From Sphingobacterium detergens (lineage in GTDB: Bacteria > Bacteroidota > Bacteroidia > Sphingobacteriales > Sphingobacteriaceae): DNA of 64,000 bases. A model generated the notes under the pieces. It was not told the origin of the DNA and did no database searches. It saw only the letters and a list, made by a program, of their open reading frames with translations. Below are positions 27,785 through 37,659 of the stretch, piece after piece (the first letter of the stretch is position 1; each line of letters opens with the position of its first letter). A program made the translations under genes and the position numbers. The DNA lies in contig NZ_RAPY01000003.1 of assembly GCF_003610355.1 (NCBI RefSeq), positions 620,001 to 684,000 of the forward strand, written 5' to 3'.

Positions 27785-30325
27785 CTAAAAATTAAAATGT
27801 ATGGATGCGGTGAAGGTATCTGAAGGAACCCCTTCTCCACCCTTGTAGCTCAATCTTTTTTTATACTCTAATCTAAGCAATTTAAATATATTATCCACCC
27901 CTACCAAACCTTCAACATAAGGTCTATCGCGGACCGCTTTAGTTTGAATGATACCATCTTTATCCGCCTCAAACTGAATATTTTCAGGGGTAACAAAAGG
28001 ATTATTCACGTCGCTTAATTTTCCATAGAAAGCCTTAAAGCCAGTAACTTCACGCCATTTCAGTCTTTTAAACAAAGGGATTCTATTGAAGAAAAAACCG
28101 TTCCAATTGTGATAATAGGTCAATTTTAAAAACTGATCTGATGCAAATTCCGAAGTGGCCATCAAATCAAAATTTACCAAAGGCCCAGATTTATCTCTAG
28201 TGACTTCGGGAAGCTCTAATAGGGTATATGGCAAATGTTTCCCCCAGATCCTTCCACCTGAAAACTGAAGATCGGCCTGACCCGCCGGAGATAGAAATAA
28301 TCTTTTGAACACACTAAATCGCAAAGCATCATAACTATAATCTGCCCCCCAAAAGCCTTTTAAACCCTTGTTATATTGAAGAGTAAAAATTGGATATTTG
28401 TTTTCTACCGTTCCACGATCCAGATTATGATAAGTAAAATCTTCATTTGGGGCCCAGCGCAAAATGACTTGTAGATCGTTGGTATTTACGCGACGGATAG
28501 TGTCTGGATTAGGTAGACTATTGACATAAAATAAATCGCCCCTAGGCTGTCTACGGGTATGTGTAAATGCAGTTCCAATACTAACATGGTTACCAAATTC
28601 GATCAGATGATCAAGGCGATAGATATCATTGAATTGCCACTTATTTGGTCTGTTCTTTCCAAAGGACCTGAAAAATCCGTCCCCTTTTAGGAAGCCTAAA
28701 TTGCGCCCCGGCTCCATGACATCGTGCTGGACGGTAAAGCGCAGGTAGTTCGCGGGGAATTGAACAATACGTTCTCCATTTAATGTAAATGCCGTACTCA
28801 GATAATACTTTATTTCCTTGTCTTTATCTCCATAGGCGGTATAACCCTCTATAAATGCTTTCTCGGAAAATAAACGCGTTGTCCGACCACTCAATCGAAT
28901 ACGATTGCCTTCATAGTTATTCCGACTATAGAGATACTCTAATGGTCCGAACTCAACCTTCCCTGCATTATAATATCCCTTGGCCAATAGATAGCCTAAT
29001 GCTACTAACTGATTGAAAGAACGCATGTTTTGAACGGAGTCAACTTTCTGATAGGCTCCCAATTCTGCCTTGCTTAGTGGTGTAGGTCTGACTTGAACTA
29101 TTGGGACTTTTGTTGCAGACTGCAGCAGGTATTTTTTTTCAACAGGGACACCAACAAAATTCTCATTTGAGATTGAATCTGTCCGATGCCCCAGATACCG
29201 CGTTTCGCGCCGCCCATATAAAACGTCGGATTTACTTCCTCCAAACAACATTTTTAAATCAGCATGTACCGGAAGCATACTACCATTTTTAAATTCGCTG
29301 TACCCCAGATCAATCTGTACATCATTGATCCAGTTGATATTTGCAGTCTTTCCAATATTCAGTGTTGCCTGATGAACAGCATAACGTGTATCATCTGATA
29401 TCAAAAGTACACCGTAGAACAATAAATCAATTTTAGACTTACCCTCAAAATGAAGTTCGATATAGTCTTTACCAGCTATTTGAATGGTATCCTGTATACG
29501 ATATTTGTAAAAGGCTGTTGCGCCGCTGGCTATTGGACTCAGTATACCCTTATTCGTAACCTGTATGGTATTGTCATAGAGATCGACATCTCGAAGTATT
29601 GTTTGAAAACGGGTCTGCCAATTGTCGTTATTAAAAAAACGGGGATTTAGTTCGGTTTGATTATGGCTGATAACGATCTTCTTGCTTCGGTTAGGATCAT
29701 ATGAAGAATATACATTCGCATAATTTTCCTCCAAATAGAATGGTGCGATTGTTACCCCCCTAAATACAGCTGAATCTATATTCTCAAAAAGAAACCGAAA
29801 CGGCTTTGGAAATTTCTTGGCTTTATCTTCAGGGTTCACAAACCCAAATTGCGTCTTCTCATATTCGTCAAAACGAATTTCAGGGATACGGCTATAATGA
29901 TTTTGTGAGCGATGGGCAATGACCTGCTCTATTAAAGCAATCGCAGGATCTTTCGGCTTCTTATTTTTTCTATTAATAACAACTATATCCAAGGTATTAT
30001 CTTTCGCCGTTAACCGGACAGTCATCAAAGAATCACGCCCACGACGAACATCAACTGTCCTTCGTTCATAAGCCACAGCCCCAAATACCAATTGCTTGTA
30101 TAGCTTTTTATCCAGAATCTTAAAATAACCAAGCGTATCGCTGACACCACCGCCATCCTCCCCAACCCAGTTGATGGAGACGCGACTAATCCCCTTTCCT
30201 GTCTGTGCGTCAACAACCTTCCCACGGATAAATTCTTGTGCAATTGCTGTTCCTCCCATCAGTAGGAACAGCAACACACTCAAAAAGCTTATTGAAAAAT
30301 ATTTAACACACACTTTAAACACCAT
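27785..30325 (-). CDS. DUF5686 outer-membrane protein with carboxypeptidase-like domain
   Basis: An 846-residue envelope protein, using the ATG at 30325 (two codons inside a TTG-opened frame). The signal peptide is about residues 1-30, ending LLFLLMGGTAIAQ. Residues about 31-115 form a carboxypeptidase-regulatory-like domain (FIRGKVVDAQTGKGISRVSI, DTLGYFKI). The remainder matches the DUF5686 family: KPKDPAIALIEQVIAHRSQN, FRFLFENIDS, and a beta-strand-rich C-terminus ending TASIHFNF, as in outer-membrane barrels. The function of DUF5686 proteins is not established. Terminal aromatic residue Phe and alternating hydrophobic strands support barrel insertion. It heads a two-gene unit with the enoyl-CoA hydratase. 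Confidence 0.82.
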   Translation of the reverse strand: MVFKVCVKYFSISFLSVLLFLLMGGTAIAQEFIRGKVVDAQTGKGISRVSINWVGEDGGGVSDTLGYFKILDKKLYKQLVFGAVAYERRTVDVRRGRDSLMTVRLTAKDNTLDIVVINRKNKKPKDPAIALIEQVIAHRSQNHYSRIPEIRFDEYEKTQFGFVNPEDKAKKFPKPFRFLFENIDSAVFRGVTIAPFYLEENYANVYSSYDPNRSKKIVISHNQTELNPRFFNNDNWQTRFQTILRDVDLYDNTIQVTNKGILSPIASGATAFYKYRIQDTIQIAGKDYIELHFEGKSKIDLLFYGVLLISDDTRYAVHQATLNIGKTANINWINDVQIDLGYSEFKNGSMLPVHADLKMLFGGSKSDVLYGRRETRYLGHRTDSISNENFVGVPVEKKYLLQSATKVPIVQVRPTPLSKAELGAYQKVDSVQNMRSFNQLVALGYLLAKGYYNAGKVEFGPLEYLYSRNNYEGNRIRLSGRTTRLFSEKAFIEGYTAYGDKDKEIKYYLSTAFTLNGERIVQFPANYLRFTVQHDVMEPGRNLGFLKGDGFFRSFGKNRPNKWQFNDIYRLDHLIEFGNHVSIGTAFTHTRRQPRGDLFYVNSLPNPDTIRRVNTNDLQVILRWAPNEDFTYHNLDRGTVENKYPIFTLQYNKGLKGFWGADYSYDALRFSVFKRLFLSPAGQADLQFSGGRIWGKHLPYTLLELPEVTRDKSGPLVNFDLMATSEFASDQFLKLTYYHNWNGFFFNRIPLFKRLKWREVTGFKAFYGKLSDVNNPFVTPENIQFEADKDGIIQTKAVRDRPYVEGLVGVDNIFKLLRLEYKKRLSYKGGEGVPSDTFTASIHFNF

Positions 30326-30392
30326 CTGCAAACTGATAGGATTTCTTTTTTACAATATACAATTTGTATTCAAGAGTTATATCAATAAATAT

Positions 30393-30422
30393 AAAAAAAG
30401 CATAGCGAAATCGCTATGCTTT
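30393..30422 (-). terminator. Terminator of the nuo operon
   Basis: A 12-bp perfect stem AAGCATAGCGA/TCGCTATGCTT (30398-30421, extendable by one pair) with a 2-nt loop, followed on the reverse strand by a T run (30397-30393). It lies 30 bp after the nuoN stop. Confidence 0.9.
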
Positions 30423-30451
30423 ATTAAACAACAAGTATTTTAACAGAAACT

Positions 30452-31828
30452 TTATATTAATTTTAAAAGACAGTCCGGATATACTCCGATAAGAATTGTC
30501 AATCCAACTGCAAGTAGTAGAACAAATGAATAATTCCACTGCACATTTACACAGGATTCTTCACTATCTCTAAAGTACATTGCAACCACCACTTTCAAAT
30601 AATAGTAAACTGCGATAGCAGCATTAATCACGGCCAAAATCAGCAATACAATGTGGTAATCCTCCATAACCGAAGAGAACATCATAAACTTACCAATAAA
30701 TCCGGCGGTTAAAGGAATACCTGCAAGTGAAAGCATAGCCACTGTCATAGCAAATGCTAACATTGGATTTCGTTTTCCTAGTCCATTGAACGCCTCAAAA
30801 TGTTCGGATCCCGTTGTCTTCTTTACAAGGATCAACCCTGTAAATGCTACAATTGTTGCGAGTGAATAGGCCAGCCCATAAGCAAAGATACTGTTTGCTG
30901 AACTCGCTCCGACGGCGATAATTGCAAACAACATATAACCCGCATGAGAGATACTGGAATAAGCCAACATACGCTTGAAAGAAGATTGCATGACAGCCGA
31001 AATATTTCCGATAAACAATGTGATAATCGCTATAATCAAGAATACAGGCTCCCAAAAATCTTGTAAAGGAAGTAGACTGTAACTAAATAAGCGTAATAAA
31101 CCTGCAAAAGAAGCCACTTTGACCACAGTACTCATATAACTTGTTATCAAAATAGGCGCCCCATCATACACATCTGGCGTCCAAAAGTGAAATGGTGCTG
31201 CCCCAACTTTGAATGTCAGGCCAACGATAAGCAATAGGATACCACCATAAAATAAGGGTGAGATCGCATGTGGATTATTCACAACATAGGCTTTTATCTC
31301 ATCCAAATTGAAAGAGCCTGTGGCTCCATATAATAACGCAATACCAAACAATAAAAATCCGGTCGAAAATGCGCCCATTAAAAAGTATTTCAGTGCAGCC
31401 TCATTTGACGCTTTATCCCGTTTACGGATACCGACTAAAATATAAAGCGCCACGGACATGATTTCTATACCCAAAAAGAGCATAGAGAAATTATGATAGC
31501 TATTTACCAAAACAGCCCCGGTCAACGAAAATATCAGTAATGAATAATACTCTGCAACCTGTCCCCCCTCATCAAAATACCCTTTTGAAATAATAAATAT
31601 GCACAAAGTAACGACGATACATAAGACCGAAAAAGCAATCGCGTAATGATCGAAATGAACCATCCCACTGAAAAGAGGTCCCTTGTCAGCTGTCCAATCG
31701 TTCAATAGAAAACCAATCGCTACCAAGAATCCAAGGATGGAAACCGGCAAAAGCAAGGTTTTCGCTTTGAACAAGCCAAGATAAAGAACAACTAATGCTA
31801 ATATTGAAAGTGTAATTATAGCTCCCAT
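30452..31828 (-). CDS. nuoN: NADH-quinone oxidoreductase subunit N
   Basis: A 458-residue antiporter-like membrane subunit of complex I, with about 14 hydrophobic helices. Typical segments are NSYHNFSMLFLGIEIMSVAL, KYFLMGAFSTGFLLFGIALL, FKVGAAPFHFWTPDVYDGAP (conserved Lys in the proton channel) and KRMLAYSSISHAGYMLFAI. It pumps protons in the membrane arm. It is the last gene of the nuo operon, 18 bp after nuoM, and is followed by a strong terminator. Confidence 0.96.
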   Translation of the reverse strand: MGAIITLSILALVVLYLGLFKAKTLLLPVSILGFLVAIGFLLNDWTADKGPLFSGMVHFDHYAIAFSVLCIVVTLCIFIISKGYFDEGGQVAEYYSLLIFSLTGAVLVNSYHNFSMLFLGIEIMSVALYILVGIRKRDKASNEAALKYFLMGAFSTGFLLFGIALLYGATGSFNLDEIKAYVVNNPHAISPLFYGGILLLIVGLTFKVGAAPFHFWTPDVYDGAPILITSYMSTVVKVASFAGLLRLFSYSLLPLQDFWEPVFLIIAIITLFIGNISAVMQSSFKRMLAYSSISHAGYMLFAIIAVGASSANSIFAYGLAYSLATIVAFTGLILVKKTTGSEHFEAFNGLGKRNPMLAFAMTVAMLSLAGIPLTAGFIGKFMMFSSVMEDYHIVLLILAVINAAIAVYYYLKVVVAMYFRDSEESCVNVQWNYSFVLLLAVGLTILIGVYPDCLLKLI

Positions 31829-31846
31829 ACAAATTGATATATCTAT

Positions 31847-33289
31847 TTATCTGCCTAAAAATGTGCTTAAGACTTCCACTGAACCCGCAGAAAGATTCAA
31901 TAGGAAATTCGGGAATATACCGATATAAAGAATTAAGAAGGAGATCAAACTCAATACAACGAGTTCGCCCCCTTTTACATCTTCAAACTGCATCGTCTTG
32001 TCCGTTGCTTCTCCCAACATTGTCTGCTGATAAAGGCGCAGCGTATATACAGCTCCTAATATCAGCGTTAGTCCGCCGAAAACTGCAAACCAAAATCCAT
32101 ATTGAAATACACCTTTCAATAACAGAAACTCACCAATAAAACCGTTCGTTAGGGGCAGTCCAACTGCTCCCATACAGATAATCATAAAAAAGATCGCTAA
32201 TTTCGGAGCCTTGCTCGCAATTCCGCCAAGTTCTGAAAGACTGCGTGTTTGTGTACGTTGCTGCACGATATCCAGTACATAAAAGAGTCCAATGACCGAA
32301 ATACCGTGATTTAACATTTGTATTGTTGCACCGCTTAGACCATTTGTATTCCAAGTGAAGACCCCTGCACTGATCAATCCAACGTGCGCAATAGAGGAGT
32401 ACGCGATCAACCGCTTAGCGTCGTCCTGCTTAATGGCGATGATAGAGGCATAAACAATTCCAATGACACATAAGATCATGGCAAATTGCCCATACAAAGC
32501 TACGCCCGTAGGAACCACAGGCAATAACCAACGCATTAAACCATATACCCCCATTTTCAACATAATACCAGCTAACAACATAGTTCCGGCCGCCGGGGCA
32601 TTTGTATATGTATTCGGCTGCCAAGTGTGAAACGGAAAGATGGGAATCTTAATCGCAAAGGCGATAAAAAATGCCCAGAATAACCAACGTTGTGTGTTAT
32701 CTCCCAGCTCCAAAGCGATAAAAGAAGTCCATTCAAAATCGTGGTTTGGTACCTGTTGATAGAGATAAAGAATTCCAATCAACATCAAAAGGCTTCCCAA
32801 AAAAGTATAAATGAAAAACTTTAGATTAACCCGAATACGGTCACCTTCGCCCCATAGTGCGCAGATAAAATAAATTGGAATCAAAGCGATTTCCCAACCA
32901 ACATAGAATGTAAAAGCATCCAATGCCATAAACACAAGCAGTAATCCAGCTTGCATAAAAGCCATCAATGCATAAAAATTGCCCTTATAGTCTTTAGAAA
33001 AAGTCGTCGCAATAATGAAAGGCATCAATCCATTGGTCAATAGTATCAGCGGCAAGCTAATCCCGTCTACCCCAAGATGAAAATGAATATGCAAGGCAGA
33101 AATCCACTCCCAATTTTTTTCGAATTGCATTCCGCCATTTGGATCAAATTGACAAAGGAATGGGATAGTCAATGCGAGCGATACGATTGATAAAATCAAT
33201 GCTATTGACTTGGCGGCATTGGTCTTTAATAAAGCTAAAATCAATGCACTGATTAACGGCAATAAAATAAGTAAGAAAAGGTTATCCAT
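31847..33289 (-). CDS. nuoM: NADH-quinone oxidoreductase subunit M
   Basis: A 480-residue antiporter-like proton-pumping subunit. Recognisable segments are FHLGVDGISLPLILLTNGLM, YVGWEIALIPIYFICALWGE (with the conserved Glu of helix 5), IFPFHTWQPNTYTNAPAAGT and KRLIAYSSIAHVGLISAG. It is located 15 bp after nuoL. It reads as intact and of normal length for the family (about 480-510). Confidence 0.96.
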   Translation of the reverse strand: MDNLFLLILLPLISALILALLKTNAAKSIALILSIVSLALTIPFLCQFDPNGGMQFEKNWEWISALHIHFHLGVDGISLPLILLTNGLMPFIIATTFSKDYKGNFYALMAFMQAGLLLVFMALDAFTFYVGWEIALIPIYFICALWGEGDRIRVNLKFFIYTFLGSLLMLIGILYLYQQVPNHDFEWTSFIALELGDNTQRWLFWAFFIAFAIKIPIFPFHTWQPNTYTNAPAAGTMLLAGIMLKMGVYGLMRWLLPVVPTGVALYGQFAMILCVIGIVYASIIAIKQDDAKRLIAYSSIAHVGLISAGVFTWNTNGLSGATIQMLNHGISVIGLFYVLDIVQQRTQTRSLSELGGIASKAPKLAIFFMIICMGAVGLPLTNGFIGEFLLLKGVFQYGFWFAVFGGLTLILGAVYTLRLYQQTMLGEATDKTMQFEDVKGGELVVLSLISFLILYIGIFPNFLLNLSAGSVEVLSTFLGR

Positions 33290-33304
33290 CGATTATACTA
33301 AATA

Positions 33305-35227
33305 TTAAAGACTCAAAAATCCATAAACGAAAATAGCAATCACTCCAATTACCATCATCAATAAATAAAACCCAACATTTCCATTTTGAAGCAAGCGAAG
33401 TACTTTTCCCGTATCGAATGTTGCTTTACCAGCTCCATTAACAATACCATCAATACCCCGTTGATCCACGACCTGACCAAAGAAAGTCGATAGCCAGTTG
33501 ATCGGGCGTACAACGACTGCATCATAAAGTTCATCCACATAAAATTTGTGGTAGGAAAGATTTGCCAGAAAGCCCCGTGGAGCTTCATCTCCAGCAGGTA
33601 TCTGCTGACGCTTCACATAGACGTTGTAGGCAAGGGCCACCATAATTAATACACCAACTACAGAAACAGCCATTAACATATATTCGGTGCTATGCTCCAA
33701 ATGATGTGCCGCAGGAATCAATGTTTTCCCCTCAGCAAATACCGGTGCAAGAAAATTCTCCAACCAATGGTTTCCACCTAGCGCCGCAGGCAAATTGATT
33801 GCTCCACCAACAACAGAAAGCACCGCTAATACCATTAAAGGGATTGTCATACTCTTTGGTGATTCGTGAAGGTGATGCTTTTGTTCGTCTGTGCCTCTAA
33901 ATGAGCCAGAGAATGTCATAAATAACATTCTGAACATATAGAAAGCTGTCATTAACGCTCCCAAAAATCCGAGGCCCCATAAGAGCGGGTTGGCAGCAAA
34001 TGCATTGGCCAATATTTCATCTTTAGAGAAAAATCCGGAAAATGGAGGGATACCTGCAATTGCTATTGTTCCAATTAGCATGGTGATATAAGTAATTGGC
34101 ATTGCTTTCTTTAATCCACCCATTTTTCGCATATCTTGCTCATCACTCATACCATGGATAACTGATCCTGCACCAAGAAATAATAAGGCTTTGAAGAATG
34201 CATGAGTCAATACGTGAAAAAATGCACCAGTAAATGCTCCCACGCCTAGACCGAGAAACATATAACCTAATTGTGAAACTGTAGAATAAGCCAGTACTTT
34301 CTTAATATCATTTTGTGTTATTGCAATTGCAGCAGCCAACAAAGCAGTACAAATCGCTATAATGGAAATCAGCTGCAATGTGATCGGTGAGAGTACAAAC
34401 AATACATTGGATCGCGCGATCATATAGATCCCCGCTGTAACCATAGTCGCTGCGTGTATCAAGGCCGATACAGGTGTAGGACCAGCCATGGCATCTGGCA
34501 ACCAAGTAAATAGTGGAATTTGTGCGGATTTACCTGTTGCTGCGATGAATAGCAATATGGTGATACTCACCACAGCGATGTCACCAACAGCAAAATTCTT
34601 TGCCCCTGCAAATACCGTAGAAAATTCAAGTGATCCAAAAGTCCCCAGGATCAAAAATACCGCTAACAAGAATCCTAAATCACCAATTCTATTCATCACA
34701 AATGCCTTCTTCGCAGCATTTGCATAGGAAGTGTTTTTATACCAAAATCCGATGAGTAGGTAAGAACAGAGTCCTACACCTTCCCAACCAATAAACATGA
34801 CAAGGTAATTAGATCCTAACACCAGGAGAAGCATAAAGAAGATAAATAGATTCAAATAGGCGAAAAACTTACCGAATCCGTTATCATGATGCATATACCC
34901 CATAGAATAAATATGGATCAAAAAGCCGATACCCGTCACAATCAACAACATAATCGCACTCAATGGATCTACCAAAAAGGACAAACTTATTTTGAGATGT
35001 CCCACTGAGATCCAGTCAAATAGATGTTGTTCGATAACTCCTGCTTGTCCTGCCTGTCTTGATTGATATACTTCAGAAAAAAGGATACAACTGCAGATAA
35101 AAGAAATAAAAACCACGGCACTGCCCAAAGCACCAATCATACCCTTGGAAAATGCATTTCTGCCCAATCCATTTACTATAAACCCGATCAAGGGCAAAAG
35201 GGGAATCAACCAAATTAATTCACTCAT
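33305..35227 (-). CDS. nuoL: NADH-quinone oxidoreductase subunit L
   Basis: A 640-residue distal antiporter-like subunit with the long lateral helix expected at its C-terminus. Signatures are FLVDPLSAIMLLIVTGIGFL, FIGWEGVGLCSYLLIGFWY, PLFTWLPDAMAGPTPVSALI, HAATMVTAGIYMIAR and KVLAYSTVSQLGYMFLGLG. The C-terminal part has FLANLSYHKFYVDELYD and a final hydrophobic helix GFYLLMMVIGVIAIFVYGF. It is 19 bp after nuoK. Intact. Confidence 0.96.
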   Translation of the reverse strand: MSELIWLIPLLPLIGFIVNGLGRNAFSKGMIGALGSAVVFISFICSCILFSEVYQSRQAGQAGVIEQHLFDWISVGHLKISLSFLVDPLSAIMLLIVTGIGFLIHIYSMGYMHHDNGFGKFFAYLNLFIFFMLLLVLGSNYLVMFIGWEGVGLCSYLLIGFWYKNTSYANAAKKAFVMNRIGDLGFLLAVFLILGTFGSLEFSTVFAGAKNFAVGDIAVVSITILLFIAATGKSAQIPLFTWLPDAMAGPTPVSALIHAATMVTAGIYMIARSNVLFVLSPITLQLISIIAICTALLAAAIAITQNDIKKVLAYSTVSQLGYMFLGLGVGAFTGAFFHVLTHAFFKALLFLGAGSVIHGMSDEQDMRKMGGLKKAMPITYITMLIGTIAIAGIPPFSGFFSKDEILANAFAANPLLWGLGFLGALMTAFYMFRMLFMTFSGSFRGTDEQKHHLHESPKSMTIPLMVLAVLSVVGGAINLPAALGGNHWLENFLAPVFAEGKTLIPAAHHLEHSTEYMLMAVSVVGVLIMVALAYNVYVKRQQIPAGDEAPRGFLANLSYHKFYVDELYDAVVVRPINWLSTFFGQVVDQRGIDGIVNGAGKATFDTGKVLRLLQNGNVGFYLLMMVIGVIAIFVYGFLSL

Positions 35228-35246
35228 CGTATTTATTTCTTAAGTT

Positions 35247-35576
35247 CTACCAACGAAGTTTATTTAAGGAATCGATATCCACAGACTTCGTATTCCGATA
35301 TACCATAATAATAATAGCCAGACCGACGGCTACTTCCGCGGCTGCAAGTGCCATAATAAAGAAGACAAACACCTGTCCTGATGAATCGCCATGCTGCACC
35401 GAAAAAGCTGCTAATAGCAGGTTGACAGCGTTAAGCATCAACTCGATGGACATCATAATAATAATTACATTACGACGGATCAATACGCCGATTACACCAA
35501 TAGCAAAAATAATAGTGCAAAAAATCAAATAATGATTTATTGGTACGCCTTGCAACTGTTGAACAACTGTTTCCAT
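35247..35576 (-). CDS. nuoK: NADH-quinone oxidoreductase subunit K
   Basis: A 109-residue subunit with three helices, containing the expected segment IIMMSIELMLNAVNLLLAAF with the conserved membrane Glu, and a second Glu in ALAAAEVAVGLAIIIMVYR. Its ATG overlaps the nuoJ TAA by one base (TAATG), indicating translational coupling. Normal length. Confidence 0.96.
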   Translation of the reverse strand: METVVQQLQGVPINHYLIFCTIIFAIGVIGVLIRRNVIIIMMSIELMLNAVNLLLAAFSVQHGDSSGQVFVFFIMALAAAEVAVGLAIIIMVYRNTKSVDIDSLNKLRW

Positions 35577-36073
35577 TAGATTTGTTTAGGTTCTTTCTTA
35601 GCTAATAAAATCGCTCCTATCATGGCCGTCAATAATAATAGAGAGGACAACTCAAAAGGAAGCAAAAATTCGTTAAACAATACCTTGCCCAGATTTTTCA
35701 CCAATCCAATTTCGGGATTAACGACAGTCAAGGGGTTGGAGATCTCAAACACACGATATACTCCAAAAAAGGTTACCAAAAGACAACAACCGGCAATTAC
35801 TCCCATAAATTTGACCAGATTGGATTTCATCGGTTCGGTATCCTTATTTAAATTGAGCAACATGAGTACAAATAAAAAGAGTACCATGATCGCCCCCATA
35901 TAGACAATAAAATTGACCACAGCCAAAAACTGGGCATTCAATAAAATGTAATGCACTGTAAATGTGAAAAAAGTAATGACCAGATACAATACACTATGTA
36001 CAGGGTTCTTTGTAAAGATGGTCATCAGCGCAAAGAAAATAGACAAGAAGGCTACTAAATAAAATACTGTCAT
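35576..36073 (-). CDS. nuoJ: NADH-quinone oxidoreductase subunit J
   Basis: A 165-residue, five-helix subunit starting MTVFYLVAFLSIFFALMTIF. Typical features are KNPVHSVLYLVITFFTFTVH and YILLNAQFLAVVNFIVYMGA, followed by IMVLFLFVLMLLNL. It is 11 bp after nuoI. It forms part of the quinone-side membrane arm together with NuoA, NuoH and NuoK. Confidence 0.95.
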   Translation of the reverse strand: MTVFYLVAFLSIFFALMTIFTKNPVHSVLYLVITFFTFTVHYILLNAQFLAVVNFIVYMGAIMVLFLFVLMLLNLNKDTEPMKSNLVKFMGVIAGCCLLVTFFGVYRVFEISNPLTVVNPEIGLVKNLGKVLFNEFLLPFELSSLLLLTAMIGAILLAKKEPKQI

Positions 36074-36084
36074 AATTTCTTGAA

Positions 36085-36594
36085 TTAGCTCTTTAATTTG
36101 GTAATATCAAAGGTCGGCTCGACCAGCTTATCCTTCCCATATATAAAATCCTTACGTAGGTAATCCGCTGTCACATGTGGGCCATCCAAATAAATAGCTT
36201 CTTTTGGACAGGCTTCTTCACAAAGACCACAGAAAATACAACGCAACATATTAATTTCATAAACTGATGCGTACTTTTCTTCGCGATAAAGGTGTTCTTC
36301 ACCTTTTTTACGTTCAGCAGCTGTCATTGTAATTGCTTCTGCGGGACATGACAATGCGCATAAACCACATGCAGTACAGCGTTCTCGTCCCTCCTCATCA
36401 CGCTTCAGCGAATGTTGCCCTCTAAAATTCTTCGAGTAAGGCCTTATTTCCTCAGGATACTTAACAGTAGGGATTTTCTTGAAAAAATGTCTCAATGTAA
36501 TCCGTAAACCCCTGATAATTGCCGGAAAATAGATTCTTTCCGAAAAGGTCATTGGTTTTTGTTCGATTACTTTCTTACGATTGCTTAGTTGCAT
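36085..36594 (-). CDS. nuoI: NADH-quinone oxidoreductase subunit I
   Basis: A 169-residue ferredoxin-like subunit with two [4Fe-4S] motifs, CTACGLCALSCPAEAI near residue 72 and CIFCGLCEEACPKEAI near residue 118, carrying clusters N6a and N6b between the peripheral arm and the N2 cluster in NuoB. The N-terminal RGLRITLRHFFKK helix lies along the membrane. It starts 12 bp after nuoH. All eight Cys ligands are present. Confidence 0.96.
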   Translation of the reverse strand: MQLSNRKKVIEQKPMTFSERIYFPAIIRGLRITLRHFFKKIPTVKYPEEIRPYSKNFRGQHSLKRDEEGRERCTACGLCALSCPAEAITMTAAERKKGEEHLYREEKYASVYEINMLRCIFCGLCEEACPKEAIYLDGPHVTADYLRKDFIYGKDKLVEPTFDITKLKS

Positions 36595-36606
36595 AAAAAT
36601 CCTTTC

Positions 36607-37650
36607 TTATGATGAGAAATAAGTATCTTTTATCAATGTAAATACACCTGTAAGTACAATATTGGCAATAGCCAACGGAATCAGCATCTTCCAGCCCAGA
36701 TTCATCAATTGATCATAACGGAACCGTGGTAAAGTCCAGCGTACCCACATAAAGAAAAAGATAAATCCAAATATTTTAAGGAAGAATACGATTACACCAA
36801 TAATTGTGATCCAATTTGCTGACAGCCCCAGGTCATTCATAAAAGGAAAGTTATACCCTCCGAAATAAAGTGACGCCATCAAAGCCGATGACACAAACAT
36901 ATTAATGTATTCAGAGAACATATAGAGCCCTAATTTCATAGAAGAATACTCTGTATGATAACCGCCAACCAATTCAGTCTCACATTCTGGTAAATCAAAA
37001 GGAACACGGTTACACTCCGCAAATGCACAAACCATGAAAATAATAAATCCAAGTGGCTGTGCCCAGATATTCCAATTGACGAAACCAGATTGTTGTGCTA
37101 CAATTTCTTTGAGCGAGAGACTTTGTGTCACCATCAATAACGCGATAATGGAAAGGCCCATAGCTATTTCATAGCTAATACTTTGTGATGCTGCGCGAAT
37201 TGCGCCCATTAAAGAAAATTTATTATTGGAAGCCCATCCGCCCAACATGATGCCATATACCCCTAAAGCGATCACACCAAACATGTACAATATACCAACA
37301 TTGACATCTGCCACCTGCAGGGAGACCACACGATCACCAATTTGCAATTCCTGTCCCCAAGGGATAACCGCCGAACTGATACAGGCGGTAATGATTGCGA
37401 TGGTCGGTCCGACGATAAAAAGGACCTTATGTGCGCCAGCGGGAATAATCTCTTCCTTAAAGAAGAACTTTCCACCATCACACAACGGTTGCAGGATACC
37501 AAATATACCAGCCCGATCTGGGCCATATCGATCCTGCATAAAACCTGCTATTTTACGTTCTGCTAGCGTTGAATACATCGCAATCACCAAGGTAATCACG
37601 AAGATCACAGACACCAATATTAATTTTTCTATAACAAAAGACCACTCCAT
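36607..37650 (-). CDS. nuoH: NADH-quinone oxidoreductase subunit H
   Basis: A 347-residue, eight-helix subunit forming the quinone cavity. Signatures are TLAERKIAGFMQDRYGPDRA near residue 28, LQPLCDGGKFFFKEEIIPA, AFAECNRVPFDLPECETELV followed by GGYHTEYSSMKLGLYMFSEY, and FFFMWVRWTLPRFRYDQLM. All are near-invariant loops of NuoH/ND1. It begins 9 bp after nuoG. Confidence 0.97.
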   Translation of the reverse strand: MEWSFVIEKLILVSVIFVITLVIAMYSTLAERKIAGFMQDRYGPDRAGIFGILQPLCDGGKFFFKEEIIPAGAHKVLFIVGPTIAIITACISSAVIPWGQELQIGDRVVSLQVADVNVGILYMFGVIALGVYGIMLGGWASNNKFSLMGAIRAASQSISYEIAMGLSIIALLMVTQSLSLKEIVAQQSGFVNWNIWAQPLGFIIFMVCAFAECNRVPFDLPECETELVGGYHTEYSSMKLGLYMFSEYINMFVSSALMASLYFGGYNFPFMNDLGLSANWITIIGVIVFFLKIFGFIFFFMWVRWTLPRFRYDQLMNLGWKMLIPLAIANIVLTGVFTLIKDTYFSS

Positions 37651-37659
37651 GATTCCTGC